Below, in pieces: positions 11,909 through 22,140 of a stretch of 64,000 nucleotides of DNA. Positions within the stretch are counted from its first letter, which is position 1. The number at the start of each line of letters is the position of its first letter. This stretch comes from Maratus speciosus (lineage: Eukaryota; Arthropoda; Arachnida; Araneae; Salticidae), in NCBI GenBank assembly GCA_963932465.1, contig OZ010798.1, positions 16,848,981 to 16,912,980 of the forward strand, in the 5' to 3' direction. The notes under the pieces were generated by a model. The model was not told the origin of the DNA. It saw only the letters and a program-made list of their open reading frames with translations, and made no database searches. Made by a program: the position numbers and the translations under genes.

Positions 11909-12200
11909 TGCCGCCCCGCGTTGCAATGTGCGTAGCACATTCAAAATATTAAAATACACTATAAATACAAGAACTAAATAAAATACCAATACCATAAAAT
12001 AATATTACAATACAAATACAATAATAATAAGTTGCAATAACAAGGACTATACAATACAATAAAATTAAATTCTTTGTTACAAAATTTAAGCTCTTTTCTA
12101 AAAATAGTTCGATGTATTCTTAAGAAAAGTTGAATGTAAAATAACATGTAAATCTTAGGTGCACTTTAAAATAAGTAGACAATGAGAAAAGGTATGTACA

Positions 12201-12335
12201 TTAGGTTTCATTAATGGGCAAGACACACAATCTAGATATAGATCTAAGAAAGATATTTGAGGCTGTTTTAACCTTTGCAACCCTAACATTACCATCCTTT
12301 CCTGGTATAACCTCTAAGATTCGTCCTAGCATCCA
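12201..12335 (-). pseudogene. Out-of-frame C-terminal tail of the BEL pol
   Basis: One frame away from the main reading frame, the minus strand encodes WMLGRILEVIPG, then a VRVAKVKTAS segment and RLCVLPI before a TAA at 12203-12201. This is the conserved tail at the very end of BEL/Pao polyproteins (DUF5641-like), normally far downstream of the zinc-binding domain. Here it follows the zinc-binding domain directly and out of frame, which marks the right side of the integrase deletion. Confidence 0.8.
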
Positions 12336-15300
12336 CTTACAGGCCAAAACCGCATACGTACGTAATGGATTAAAGTTTGGGGACCAATATAAAAATACTT
12401 CCTGTGAAAATGCTCAAATATGAGTTTTGTGAGCTTATGGCCTTTCGGCAAAATGATTTGATGCTTCTTATCAAAGGTTAAATCTGAATTTTCCAACCTA
12501 CCGCCAACTCTTAAGATATTATCTTGATCCAAAAAGGGGGATAAACGTTTAATTTTACTGGAAGGGGGAACCCTTGATTCCCGTTTTAAACCCTTAATCT
12601 CTTCCTGAAATTCTGCATTTTGTACTAATCTAATTAGAGAAACTTCTGAATTTTTTATTTCTGGGGTTGTGAGGCTGCCTCTGCGCCGGTCTGCTAACTT
12701 ACATTTGCAATTGTGAAAAAACCTATAAACATATGCCAGTATGCGAAGAATACTATAGTATTTACCACTTATGTTGAGAAAAAAATTTACTTCTTCAGGA
12801 TTCCTGAAAAGAGAAAGAGAAATATTAGAATTGAAATCATTACAGTTATTTTTATATTTTGATTTAGTCTCGGGAAAATAATCTGTTTCTGGCACAGAAA
12901 TAGTTTCTTGCTCAGTCACTAAGTCATCAGCTGCTAGGAATTTTGGTCCCCTAAACCACATTGGATCCTCTACAAGAGAATTAACACTCGCACCTCTGGT
13001 CAAGAGATCGGCAGGATTGTCCTTGCTAGAGCAGTGATACCACGAGTTCGAATCTGAAAGTGCATTAATCTCTATGACACGGTTTGCCACAAACTGCTTC
13101 CATCGCTTTGATGATCCTTTGATCCAGAATAAGGTTATTTTGGAATCTGTCCAATAGTACACCTTCGATGTGATTTTTTGATCTAGGATGGGTTTTACTT
13201 TATTGGTCAGTCTTGCACTTAGTAAGGCTCCGAGAAGTTCTAGCCGAGGCAGAGTTATCTCCTTTATCGGTGCAACACGACTCTTTGAAGTCACGAGATT
13301 GACTTCCACACCACTCTCTCTTTTTATTCTCAGATAAATTGCAGATCCATACGCTATTTTACTAGCATCAGAAAAGGCGTGTATTTCTACAGCTATTACT
13401 TGATTCAAGCAACCAAGAATTTTCCTCGGAATTTTTAATTCTGCTAAATTTGGAAGTTCTTCGAGCCACTTTAACCATTTTTCGTGCACATTAGTTGGTA
13501 ACTGTTCATCCCATGCTGTCTTCTTTAGCCATAGTTCTTGGAACAGGCATTTTATTCTAATGGTGAATGGCGTCAGCATGCCTAACGGATCGAAGATTTT
13601 ACCAACTGCTTGCAATAGTAGACGTTTTGAGCTTTTTTGCGATGACAAGAATTCTATTAAACTTTTGACTTCGAATGTCAGACAATCTTCTTCTGTTTTC
13701 CAGGACATTCCTAATACCTTGCTTAGATTGCTTCCTAGGCTTATTGCAGCATGTTCTGCTTGAATATTTAAACCTTCCTTTTGCCAGCACTGCAGTAACG
13801 CTTCATCATTTGTTATCCATTTTCGAAGAATCATTCCTGCTTCAGACATTATTTTGTTAGCATCCAGGGAAACATCAAGAGCTTCTTGCAGCGTATCTTC
13901 GCCAGATATAAAATCGTCCACATAAATATATTTATCGAGTAGGTGAACAGTTCTTGGGTGTAGGTTCGTAAACCGCTTGATGTGCTCCTTTATGGTAGCA
14001 GATAGGAGGAATGGAGAGGCATTGACTCCAAAAATAACACGTTTGAATCTGAAGACCTTGAAAGATTTTAAACCATCATCATACCACAGAAAACGGACAG
14101 AATCCCGATCTTTTTCCGCTAGTGAGATTTGAAGGAACGCCTTCTGGATATCAGAAGAAAAGGCAATTTCGTATAATCTGAAGTGGATTAAAATATCAAA
14201 TAGAAGTGGATTTAAGTTGGTGCCGGGCCATAAACAATCATTAAGGGACAAATCATTGTTATCATGAGAGCTGGCATCGAAGACGATTCGGACCTTTGTA
14301 GTAAGTTTATCTTCTTTACAGACCGCATGGTGGGGCAAATAATAAACTGCCCTGTCTAAAACAGGTTCATTTTCTTGCACCTGCTCTATAATTCCTTGCT
14401 TTAAATATTCCGTGATTATTTCAGAATATTGTCGAAAAAGCTCTGGGTTTCGATAAAATTTTCTTTTTAGACCTTCCAAACGCTGTTTCGCAACATTAAA
14501 ATTATCATTTAAATCCTTCCAGTCCTTTTTCCACGGTAACTGAACTTCATAACGATCGCCTACAAATTTGACAGTTTTATCGAATATTTGTTGTGCTTGA
14601 TCAGTTTCCGATATTTTCGGATCTCCATGTTTAATGCCTATAGACTCAAGCTCGAAAAATTGTTTTAAATTATCATTTATTTCATCGAAATCTCTAACGA
14701 AATTGCACATAGTAATATTGTTTGTTTGCGTGTTCTCCTCTAGCGCCCCAGTTGGGATCCATCCAAAAACAGTGTCTTGCAGAAAAAGTTTATCATTTAT
14801 CTTAACTGAATTATGCTTTAAAATTCTATAAAATAATTCAGCGCCAACCAATGCGTGAACTTTTCCCGGTTTGAAAAATGTGGGGTCTGCCAATTCCACA
14901 ATATTCGGTAAATTAATGTCCGATACATTTAATTGCTTTGATGGAATTACATCCGTGATTTTGGGAACAATTAAGAAATCTATATTCTCCCTGAAAGAGC
15001 CATCTTCGTTTGTAATTACACTCGAAATTTTATTTTTTACATTATAAGTATAACCGTTTAATCCTGTAACGGGTACATTAATTATCCTTTTTTTAAATTT
15101 CAGCATGTCAGCGCAATCCTTAGTTAAAATATTGACATTGCTAGCATTATCCAAAATGACTCTAAACCTTCGTTTATTTCCGAAATTATCTTCTATAAAA
15201 ACAAAGCATGTACTCAATAAAATTGATTTTCTTTCTTTACTTATATTATTCAAGGTCTTTAAGGATTCGTCATTATTTACCGAAATGTTTTTCATTTCTC

Positions 15301-16546
15301 TATTTACCGCACCTGCAAGAGGGGAGGAAATTTGGGGGGAAGCCAATTCATTTTTGGATTTATTTTCTTTTTCTCGATGAAGCCATGAGCTGTGTCGCAA
15401 TCCACAGGTATTACAATTATATTTTGAAATGCAAGAATTTACGCAATGAGAATTATTCAAACAATTAATACACAGCTTATTTTTCTTCACAAAATCGTAT
15501 CGTTCAGAAACATTCATTTTTCGAAACTGAGAACATTTGTTCAAATTATGAAAAGCCAATTTACACAGAATACAAGTTTTTCCATTCGATTTATCATTCG
15601 AATTTAGCATGAAATTTTTTTGTTTGTTCGAAAGAGGAATGTTTTTGTTTAAGGGTTTTGAAGCAGAGTATCTATTTACGCTTTCTAACGTAGAACTGCG
15701 GTTTTCCAAAAATGACATTAATTCATTAAATTGCGGGTATTCTGATTTTTTAATCGAATATTCAAATAATTTTCGAGATTCCTTATCTACCTTTTGCAAT
15801 ATAATATTGATAAGGATAGCATCAGACAGATTGTTTTGTTCATATTGTAATACTTTTAAGGCCCTCAAATTTTTATTTACACAATCAATAAAGGATCTCA
15901 ATTCTTTAGAAGACTCGTAATGTATTTTTTCATAATTAACTATGGCCGATAAATGAGTGTCAATGAGCAAACGTTGATTTTCGAATCTTTCAGTAAGTGC
16001 TGTAAACAATGACTCTAAGGAATCGTCTGGGCTCTCTAGTTGTTTTGCTTCATTTTTTAGCGATGCTCGCAAATAAAACAGCTTCTGAGCGTCATTTAAC
16101 TGAGCATTATTTATAATTAAATTTGTAAATTGTACTTTAAAGATTGACCACTCTTCATATTTACCATTGAATGTTGGTAGTGGGATTTCAGGTAACTTAA
16201 CTTTAATATTATTCGAACTTATAGATTCAATACTATCAGCATGCACATTTATTTCAGAAACTTTAAGATTTTTAAGAAATATGTTGAGACTTACCTCAAG
16301 TTTCTCGAGACGATCTTCGAGTTCATCTAACTCGTTTTCGATTTCTGGTAAGTCCTTAATCTCGGGGATATCATAATATTTATCCCGTATTTCCGATACT
16401 TTTGCTTGAAGCTCGGGTAATTTTCGAATCTTTATTTCGAGCTCGGTACTCGAGTAATTAATTTCGTCTGTATTATCTTTTACGAAATTTTCTAATTTCG
16501 TTATAGCACCTTTTAGAGCACCTTTTGTTCTATTTAATTTTTCCAT
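12326..16546 (-). CDS. BEL/Pao Gag-Pol polyprotein, truncated before integrase core
   Basis: A single open frame of 1406 codons from ATG 16546; an upstream in-frame ATG at 16624 lies inside the LTR and is less likely. Domains in order: coiled-coil-like acidic N-terminus (~40-100); DUF1759 Gag-like region (~118-290, LPTFNGKYEEW); Cys/His zinc knuckles (~325-390); DUF1758 aspartic-protease region with LDNAS near 465-469, where most relatives have D-S/T-G; reverse transcriptase (~730-930) with YVDD at 875-878; RNase H with HAFSDAS (Asp1060), LELLG (Glu1103), TDSK (Asp1134) and DNPAD; then the start of the integrase zinc-binding domain (HRKYFYIGPQ) and FWPV. The frame stops at 12326. Intact BEL polyproteins are several hundred residues longer: the Cys pair of the zinc finger and the DDE core are absent. 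Copying functions look intact; integration does not. Confidence 0.92.
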   Translation of the reverse strand: MEKLNRTKGALKGAITKLENFVKDNTDEINYSSTELEIKIRKLPELQAKVSEIRDKYYDIPEIKDLPEIENELDELEDRLEKLEVSLNIFLKNLKVSEINVHADSIESISSNNIKVKLPEIPLPTFNGKYEEWSIFKVQFTNLIINNAQLNDAQKLFYLRASLKNEAKQLESPDDSLESLFTALTERFENQRLLIDTHLSAIVNYEKIHYESSKELRSFIDCVNKNLRALKVLQYEQNNLSDAILINIILQKVDKESRKLFEYSIKKSEYPQFNELMSFLENRSSTLESVNRYSASKPLNKNIPLSNKQKNFMLNSNDKSNGKTCILCKLAFHNLNKCSQFRKMNVSERYDFVKKNKLCINCLNNSHCVNSCISKYNCNTCGLRHSSWLHREKENKSKNELASPQISSPLAGAVNREMKNISVNNDESLKTLNNISKERKSILLSTCFVFIEDNFGNKRRFRVILDNASNVNILTKDCADMLKFKKRIINVPVTGLNGYTYNVKNKISSVITNEDGSFRENIDFLIVPKITDVIPSKQLNVSDINLPNIVELADPTFFKPGKVHALVGAELFYRILKHNSVKINDKLFLQDTVFGWIPTGALEENTQTNNITMCNFVRDFDEINDNLKQFFELESIGIKHGDPKISETDQAQQIFDKTVKFVGDRYEVQLPWKKDWKDLNDNFNVAKQRLEGLKRKFYRNPELFRQYSEIITEYLKQGIIEQVQENEPVLDRAVYYLPHHAVCKEDKLTTKVRIVFDASSHDNNDLSLNDCLWPGTNLNPLLFDILIHFRLYEIAFSSDIQKAFLQISLAEKDRDSVRFLWYDDGLKSFKVFRFKRVIFGVNASPFLLSATIKEHIKRFTNLHPRTVHLLDKYIYVDDFISGEDTLQEALDVSLDANKIMSEAGMILRKWITNDEALLQCWQKEGLNIQAEHAAISLGSNLSKVLGMSWKTEEDCLTFEVKSLIEFLSSQKSSKRLLLQAVGKIFDPLGMLTPFTIRIKCLFQELWLKKTAWDEQLPTNVHEKWLKWLEELPNLAELKIPRKILGCLNQVIAVEIHAFSDASKIAYGSAIYLRIKRESGVEVNLVTSKSRVAPIKEITLPRLELLGALLSARLTNKVKPILDQKITSKVYYWTDSKITLFWIKGSSKRWKQFVANRVIEINALSDSNSWYHCSSKDNPADLLTRGASVNSLVEDPMWFRGPKFLAADDLVTEQETISVPETDYFPETKSKYKNNCNDFNSNISLSLFRNPEEVNFFLNISGKYYSILRILAYVYRFFHNCKCKLADRRRGSLTTPEIKNSEVSLIRLVQNAEFQEEIKGLKRESRVPPSSKIKRLSPFLDQDNILRVGGRLENSDLTFDKKHQIILPKGHKLTKLIFEHFHRKYFYIGPQTLIHYVRMRFWPVSGC

Positions 16547-16563
16547 AGCAGCTATTTCGCTGC

Positions 16564-16581
16564 GAAATCGACGGACCACCA
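16564..16581 (-). promoter_or_regulatory. Candidate primer-binding site of the BEL element
   Basis: In element orientation, three bases after the 5' LTR, the sequence reads TGGTGGTCCGTCGATTTC. Starting TGG so close to the LTR is what pairing with a tRNA 3' CCA end requires. I do not assign the tRNA. Confidence 0.5.
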
Positions 16582-16584
16582 CAG

Positions 16585-17049
16585 TGTATGTGAATATTGT
16601 GTGTAACTTTAAGATTGAAGACAAATAGTTTTCTTTTTCACATTTTTATATCACACAGCACACAAATGTTACAAACAATCACAAACACTGAAAAACATGT
16701 AGAATGATGAGGTGACTTTGGGGTAATAACCCGCTGTTAGAACAAGTGACGTTCATAAAACATCTTTTGGGGAATACTCCCGCTATAAGCAACAGAATAA
16801 TTGGGGATAAGACCCGCTATAGCATAATGTGCCACAATGGCAGCTCAAGAACAACATACTATACTTGGGGATAACACCCGCTCGAATACACAATGTGCCG
16901 AAATGGCAGCTAAAGAACAACTATATACTTGGGGATAAGACCCGCTCGAAATACACAACGTGCCGCAATGGCAGCTAAGCAACAACTGAACTGGGTCACA
17001 TGACCGCAAAGCTACGGAGCTCGTTCGGCATGCGCACAAGGTCCGAACA
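16585..17049 (-). repeat. 5' LTR of the BEL/Pao element
   Basis: 465 bp, same sequence as 11444-11908. It should carry the promoter that drives the element leftwards. Confidence 0.95.
16642..16650 (-). promoter_or_regulatory. TATA box candidate in the BEL 5' LTR
   Basis: TATAAAAAT on the minus strand, about 58 bases before the LTR end. It is the only strong TATA-like word in the LTR, and would place the transcript start ~25-30 bases downstream, leaving a short R-U5. Confidence 0.5.
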
Positions 17050-17054
17050 TATTC
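17050..17054. repeat. Target site duplication, right copy (TATTC)
   Basis: TATTC immediately after the right LTR, matching 11439-11443. Confidence 0.85.
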
Positions 17055-17326
17055 GTTTCCACTAAAGTATAAAAGTGCTGTAAGAAAATTTCCATAATAG
17101 ATTTACACTAGACTCTCTCTAGTCCACAAAAAAATCCACCTAGTTAGATACAAGATCCTAAAATGACCTAATAATTTGTGACAATAAGCAGATTATAGTA
17201 TTGTAGATTAGAGATAGTCTATAATAGAGAAATGTTTCTAATTTTTTATTGTTCTAATATTTGTTTTTACAAATTTTTCCTAGGTTATGGATGTACTGTA
17301 ATTGGCCTTAAAAAAAAAAGAGAGAG

Positions 17327-17738
17327 AAACCTGTTGCTTTTGTGAATTTGCCATTGTCGACCAAACAAAAACTAATGATAACCTGATTTACATCAGAGGC
17401 AATTGCCGAAGATTCCATGAAGAACAGGACCTTGATCGATGAAGATGTAATCCAAGTCATACCAACACAAATCCCAGACTCGTGTCTGGATGAAAGTGTT
17501 GATTTAGAAAGGATCAGACAATTTTTCACAGATGATGGGTGGAAGTTGGTGCAAGAGGCCATAAAAATAAAGAAAGATACAGTTGTGTGGATATGTAACT
17601 CCTGCAACTTAAAATTGTGGTAATTTGCCAACTGTTTTGTGTAACAGGTGTTTGACTTGGACACATTACAGATGTGCTGGCTTATTCAAGAAGCCAAGGA
17701 CAGAGTTTTGGTTTTGCCGAAATTGTTGGGCTTTATAA
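17327..17738 (+). pseudogene. PHD-finger protein fragment, stop and frameshift
   Basis: From 17327 a frame reads KPVAFVNLPLSTKQKLMIT, meets a TGA, continues through an acidic region from 17384, and reaches VVWICNSCNLKL. A one-base shift near 17618 then restores GNLPTVLCNRCLTWTHYRCA and FWFCRNC before TAA at 17736-17738. Together the Cys and His residues give the C4-H-C3 spacing of a PHD zinc finger (WxCxxC, CxxC, HxxC, FCxxC) at the extreme C-terminus. PHD fingers usually read histone tails; similar C-terminal fingers also occur in arthropod transposon-borne proteins, and I cannot tell which this was. With a stop and a shift in ~140 codons it is a pseudogene unless the sequence has errors. 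The 45-bp minisatellite begins right after its stop codon. Confidence 0.65.
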
Positions 17739-18827
17739 GTCACTACTGCAATTTTTGTGTTTATTCATTTAATTAGTTCAAGATTCTTTTTCCTCTATAT
17801 TTAATTAGTTCAAACTTCATTTTGCAAGTGTGCTTTTACATTTCTTTAATTGGTTTAAAATTATTTTTGCAAGCGTGTGTTTGTTTAATATTATTATTGG
17901 TTTAAAATTCTTTTTCAAGTGTGCTTTTACATTGTTTTTATCAGTTTAAAAATCCTTTTTGCAAATGTGCTTTTACATTTTTTTTATTAGTTTAAAATTA
18001 TTTTTGCAAGTGTGCTTTTACTTTTTTTATCAGTTTAAAATTCTTTTTGCAAGTGTGCTTATACATTTTTTATTAGTTTAAAATTGTTTTTGCAAGTGTG
18101 CTTTTACATTGTTTATATCAGTTTAAAATTGTTTTTGCAAGTGTGCTTTTACATTGTTTATATCAGTTTAAAATTGTTTTTGCAAGTGTGCTTTTACATT
18201 GTTTATATCAGTTTAAAATTCTTTTTGCAAGTGTGCTTTTACATTTTTTATTTTTTTTTTTAGTTTAAAATTATTTTGGAAGTGTGCTTTTAAATTTTTT
18301 TATTAGCTTAAAAATCCTTTTTGCAAATGTGCTTTTACATTTTTTTTATCAGTTTAAAACTCTTTTTGCAAATGTGTTTTTACATTGTTTTTATCAGTTT
18401 AAAACTCTTTTTGCAAATGTGTTTTTATTATTATTATTATTAGTTTAAAATACTTTTTGCAACTGTGCTTTTACATTTTTTAAATTACTTTAAAATTATT
18501 TTTGCAAATGTGCTTTTACATTTTTTTTTTTCAATTTAAGATTCTTTTTGCAAGCATGCTTTATAAATATTTTATTAGTCTAAAATTCTTTTTGCAACCT
18601 TGCTTTTACATTTTTTCACGAGTTTAAAGTTATTTTTGCACGTGTGCTTTTACATTGTTTCTGTCAGTTTAAAAATCCTTTTTGCCATTGTGCTTTTACA
18701 TTAAAAAAAAAAAATAGTTTAAAATTCTTTTTGCAAGTCTGCTTTTACATTGCTTTTAAGAGTTTAAAATTCTTTTTGCAAGCGTGCTTTTACATTTTTT
18801 ATTAGTTTAAAATTTTTTTTGCAAGTG

Positions 18828-19230
18828 TGATTATACATTTTTTATCAGTTTAAAATTCTTTCTGCAAGTGTGCCCTTACATTGTTTTTATTAGTTTAAAA
18901 TTGTTTTTGCAAGTATGCTTTTGCATTTTTTTACTAGTTTAAAAATCCTTTTTGCAAATGTGCTTTTACATTTTTTTTTATCAGTTTAAAACTCTTTTTG
19001 CAAGTGTGCTTTTACATTTTTTTTTTTATCAGTTTAAAACTCTTTTTGCAAGTGTGCTTTTACATTGTTTTTAATTACCTTAAAATTGTTTTTGCAAGTG
19101 TAGCTTTTACATTTTTTCTCAGTTTAAATTTCTTTTTACAAGTGTGCTTATATATTTTTTATTAGTTTAAAATTCTTTTTGCAACTGTGCTTTTACGTTT
19201 TTAATTAGTTTAAAATTATTTTTGCAAGTG
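18828..19230. repeat. Higher-order unit A, copy 1 (403 bp, nine subunits)
   Basis: A block of nine ~45-bp subunits starting TGATTATACATTTT recurs nearly base for base at 19231. Shared rare variants include CTTTCTGCAAG, GTGTAGCTTTTAC and the ACGTTTTTAATTAG run near the end. Confidence 0.85.
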
Positions 19231-19633
19231 TGATTATACATTTTTTATCAGTTTAAAATTCTTTCTGCAAGTGTGCTCTTACATTGTTTTTATTAGTTTA
19301 AAATTGTTTTTGCAAGTATGCTTTTGCATTTTTTTACTAGTTTAAAAATCCTTTTTGCAAATGTGCTTTTACATTTTTTTTTATCAGTTTAAAACTCTTT
19401 TTGCAAGTGTGCTTTTACATTTTTTTTTTATCAGTTTAAAACTCTTTTTGCAAGTGTGCTTTTACATTGTTTTTAATTACCTTAAAATTGTTTTTGCAAG
19501 TGTAGCTTTTACATTTTTTCTCAGTTTAAATTTCTTTTTACAAGTGTGCTTATATATTTTTTATTAGTTTAAAATTCTTTTTGCAACTGTGCTTTTACGT
19601 TTTTAATTAGTTTAAAATTATTTTTGCAAGTGT
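19231..19633. repeat. Higher-order unit A, copy 2
   Basis: Tandem copy of 18828-19230. A third, more diverged relative is visible at ~20098-20450, sharing the TTTTACAAGTGTGC and GCAACTGTGCTTTTACG variants. Confidence 0.85.
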
Positions 19634-20561
19634 CCTTTTACCTTTTTATTAGTTTAAAACTCCTTTTTGCAAATGTGCTTTTACATTTTTTTATCAGCTT
19701 AAAATTCTTTTTCCAAGTGTGCTTTTACATTGTTTTTATCAGTTTAAAATTCTTTTTCAAAGTGTGGTTTTTTTAATTATTATTATTAGTTTAAAATTCT
19801 ATTTGCAAGTGTGCTTATACATTTTTTATCACTTTAAAATTCTTTTTGAAAGCATTGCTTTTACATTTTTTTATTAGTTTAAAATTATTTTGGAAGTGTG
19901 CTTTTACATTTTTTTATTACCTTAAAAATCCTGTTTGCAAATGTGCTTTTACATTTTTTTATCAGTTTAAAACTCTTTTTGCAAGTGTTCTTTTACATTG
20001 TTTTTATCAGTTTAAAACTCTTTTTGCAAGTGTGCTTTTACATTTTTTATTAGTTTAAAATTCTTTTTGCAAGTGTGCTTATACATTTTTTACCAGTATA
20101 AAATTATTTTTGCAAGTGTGCTCTTACATTGTTTTTATAAGTTTAAAATTGTTTTTGCAAGTATGCTTTTACATTTTTTTATTAGTTTAAAAATCCTTTT
20201 TGAAAATGTGCTTTTACATTTTTTTTTTTTATCAGTTTAAAACTCTTTTTGCAAGTGTGCTTCTACATTGTTTTTAATTACCTTAAAATTGTTTTTGCAA
20301 TTGTGCTTTTACATTTTTTCTCAGTTTAAATTTCTTTTTACAAGTGTGCTTATACATTTTTTATTAGTTTAAAATTCTTTTTGCAACTGTGCTTTTACGT
20401 TTTTTCATTAGTTTAAAATTATTTTTGCAAGTGTCCTTTTACATTTTTTTTATTAGTTTAAAAACCCCTTTTGCAGATGTGCTTTTACTTTTTTTTATCA
20501 GTTTAAAATTCTTTTTGCAAGTGTGTGTTTATCATAATTATTAGTTTAAAATTCTTTTTGC

Positions 20562-21385
20562 AAGTGTGTTTTTACATTTTTTTTTTAATTACCATAAAAT
20601 TATTTTTGAAAGTGTGCTTATACATTTTTTATTAGTATAAAATTCTATTTGCAAGTGTGCTTTTACATTTTTTTCATTAGTTTTAAATTATTTTTGCAAG
20701 TGTGATTTTACATTCTTTATCAGTTTAAAATTATTTTTGCAAGTGTGCTTTTACATTTTTTTTTATCAGTTTAAAATTCCTTTTGCAAGTGTGCTTATAC
20801 ATTTTTTATTAGTTTAAAATTGGTTTTGCAAGTGTGCTTTTACACTGCTTTTATCAGTTCAAAATTCTTTTTGCAAGTGTGCTTTTACATTTTTTTTATT
20901 AGTTTAAAAATGCTTTTTTGCAAATGTGCTTTTACATTTTTTTTATCAGTTTGACTTTTTTTGCAAGTGTGCTTTTACATTGCTTTTACATTTTTTTTTT
21001 TTAATTACCGTAAAATTATTTTTGCAAGTGTGCTTATACATTTTTTATTAGTATAAAATTCTGTTTGCAAGTGTGCTTTTACATTTTTTCATTAGTTTAA
21101 AATTATTTTTGCAAGTGTAATTTTACATTCTTTATCAGTTAAAAATTATTTTTTAAGTGTGCTTTTACATTTTTTTATCAGTTTAGAATTTCTTTTGCCA
21201 GTGTGCTTATACATTTTTTATTAGTTTAAAATTGTTTTTGCAAGTGTGCTTTTACACTGCTTTTATCAGTTCAAAATTCTTTTTGCAAGTGTGCTTTGAC
21301 ATTTTTTTTATTAGTTTAAAAATGCTTTTTTGCAAATGTGCTTTTACATTTTTTTTTATCAGTTTGACTTTTTTTTGCAAGTGTG
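20562..21385. repeat. Higher-order unit B, two copies of ~412 bp
   Basis: Two consecutive blocks share TTAATTACC(A/G)TAAAATTA, CACTGCTTTTATCAGTTC (20843 and 21255, 412 apart), AAAATGCTTTTTTGC and a shortened subunit with CAGTTTGACTTTTTTT. It is a separate higher-order repeat from unit A. Confidence 0.8.
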
Positions 21386-22140
21386 CTTTTACATTGTTTT
21401 TATGAGTTTAAAATTCTATTTGCAAGTGTGTGTTTATTATTATTATTAGTTTAAAATACTTTTTGCAAGTGTGCTTTTACATTTTTTAAAAATTACTTTA
21501 AAATTGTTTTTGCAAGTGTGCTTTTGCATTTTTCTTCAGTTAAAAATTCTTTTTTGCAATTTACATTTCATATTTTTTTCTCAGTTTAAAATTCTTTTTG
21601 CAAATGTGCTTATACATTTTTTATTAGTTTAAAATTCTTTTTGCAACTATGCTTTTACATTTTTTCATTAGTTTAAAATTATTTTTGCAATTGTGCTTTT
21701 ACATTTTTTTTATTAGTTTAAAAACCCTTTTTGCAAATGTGCTTTTACATTTTTTTATCAGCTTAAAACTCTTTTTGCAAGTGTGCTTTTACATTGTTTT
21801 TATCAGTTTAAAATTCTTTTTCCAAGTGTGTTTTTTTAAATTATTATTATTAGTTTAAAATTCTTTTTGCAAGTGTGCTTATACATTTTTTATCAGTTTA
21901 AAATTCTTTTTGCAAGAGTGCTTTTATATTTTTCGATTAGTTTAAAATTGTTTTTGCAAGTAAGCTTTTACATCGTTTTTATCAGTTTAAAACTCATTTT
22001 GCAAGTGTGCTGTATATATTTTTTAAATTTAAAATTCTTTTTGCAAGTGTGCTTTTACATTTTTTTTTATTAGTTTAAAATTCTTTTTGCAAGTGTGTAT
22101 TTACATTTTTTTATATTAGTTTAAAATGCTTTTTACAAGT

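Larger units (their letters stand above)
11444..17049 (-). mobile_element. BEL/Pao LTR retrotransposon, integrase core deleted
   Basis: A 5.6-kb element on the minus strand. Two 465-bp LTRs (16585-17049 as 5' LTR, 11444-11908 as 3' LTR) start TGTTCGG and end CATACA in element orientation. Five-base direct repeats TATTC (11439-11443 and 17050-17054) flank it, matching the 4-6 bp duplications of BEL/Pao. I see no difference between the LTRs when reading them side by side, which implies a recent insertion. The internal region has a candidate primer-binding site, one long Gag-Pol frame and a G-rich tract before the 3' LTR. The integrase catalytic core is missing, so the copy cannot insert on its own and was probably mobilised in trans, unless the deletion happened after insertion. 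Confidence 0.93.
17800..22140. repeat. 4.3-kb minisatellite, ~45-bp unit
   Basis: About 95 copies of a T-rich unit: AGTTTAAAATT, TTTTTGCAAGTGTGC, TTTTACATT and a variable T run ending TTATC or TTATT. Spacing of the GCAAGTGTGC word is 43-47 bases, mostly 45. Purine content is strongly skewed to one strand. Because 45 is a multiple of three, several stretches stay open for ~70 codons as repeats of a hydrophobic 15-residue peptide (FLQVCFYIFFISLKL-like); length changes in the T runs break the frames, so I do not call them genes. Confidence 0.95.

Noticed and set aside
12338..12345. Splice donor GTAAGT at the BEL deletion junction, suggesting a spliced retrocopy
   Set aside because: If splicing had removed the core, the GT would not remain at the junction. 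A DNA-level or template-switch deletion fits better.
13560..15920. Several plus-strand frames of 60-103 codons within the retrotransposon
   Set aside because: They are antisense shadows of the long minus-strand Gag-Pol frame.
16546..16624. Start of the BEL polyprotein at the ATG at 16624
   Set aside because: That ATG lies inside the LTR and the extra 26 residues span the primer-binding site; the ATG at 16546 is the natural start.
17800..22140. CRISPR-like array
   Set aside because: Unit spacing is regular, but the units are contiguous and diverged with no unique spacers, and the genome is eukaryotic. It is a minisatellite.
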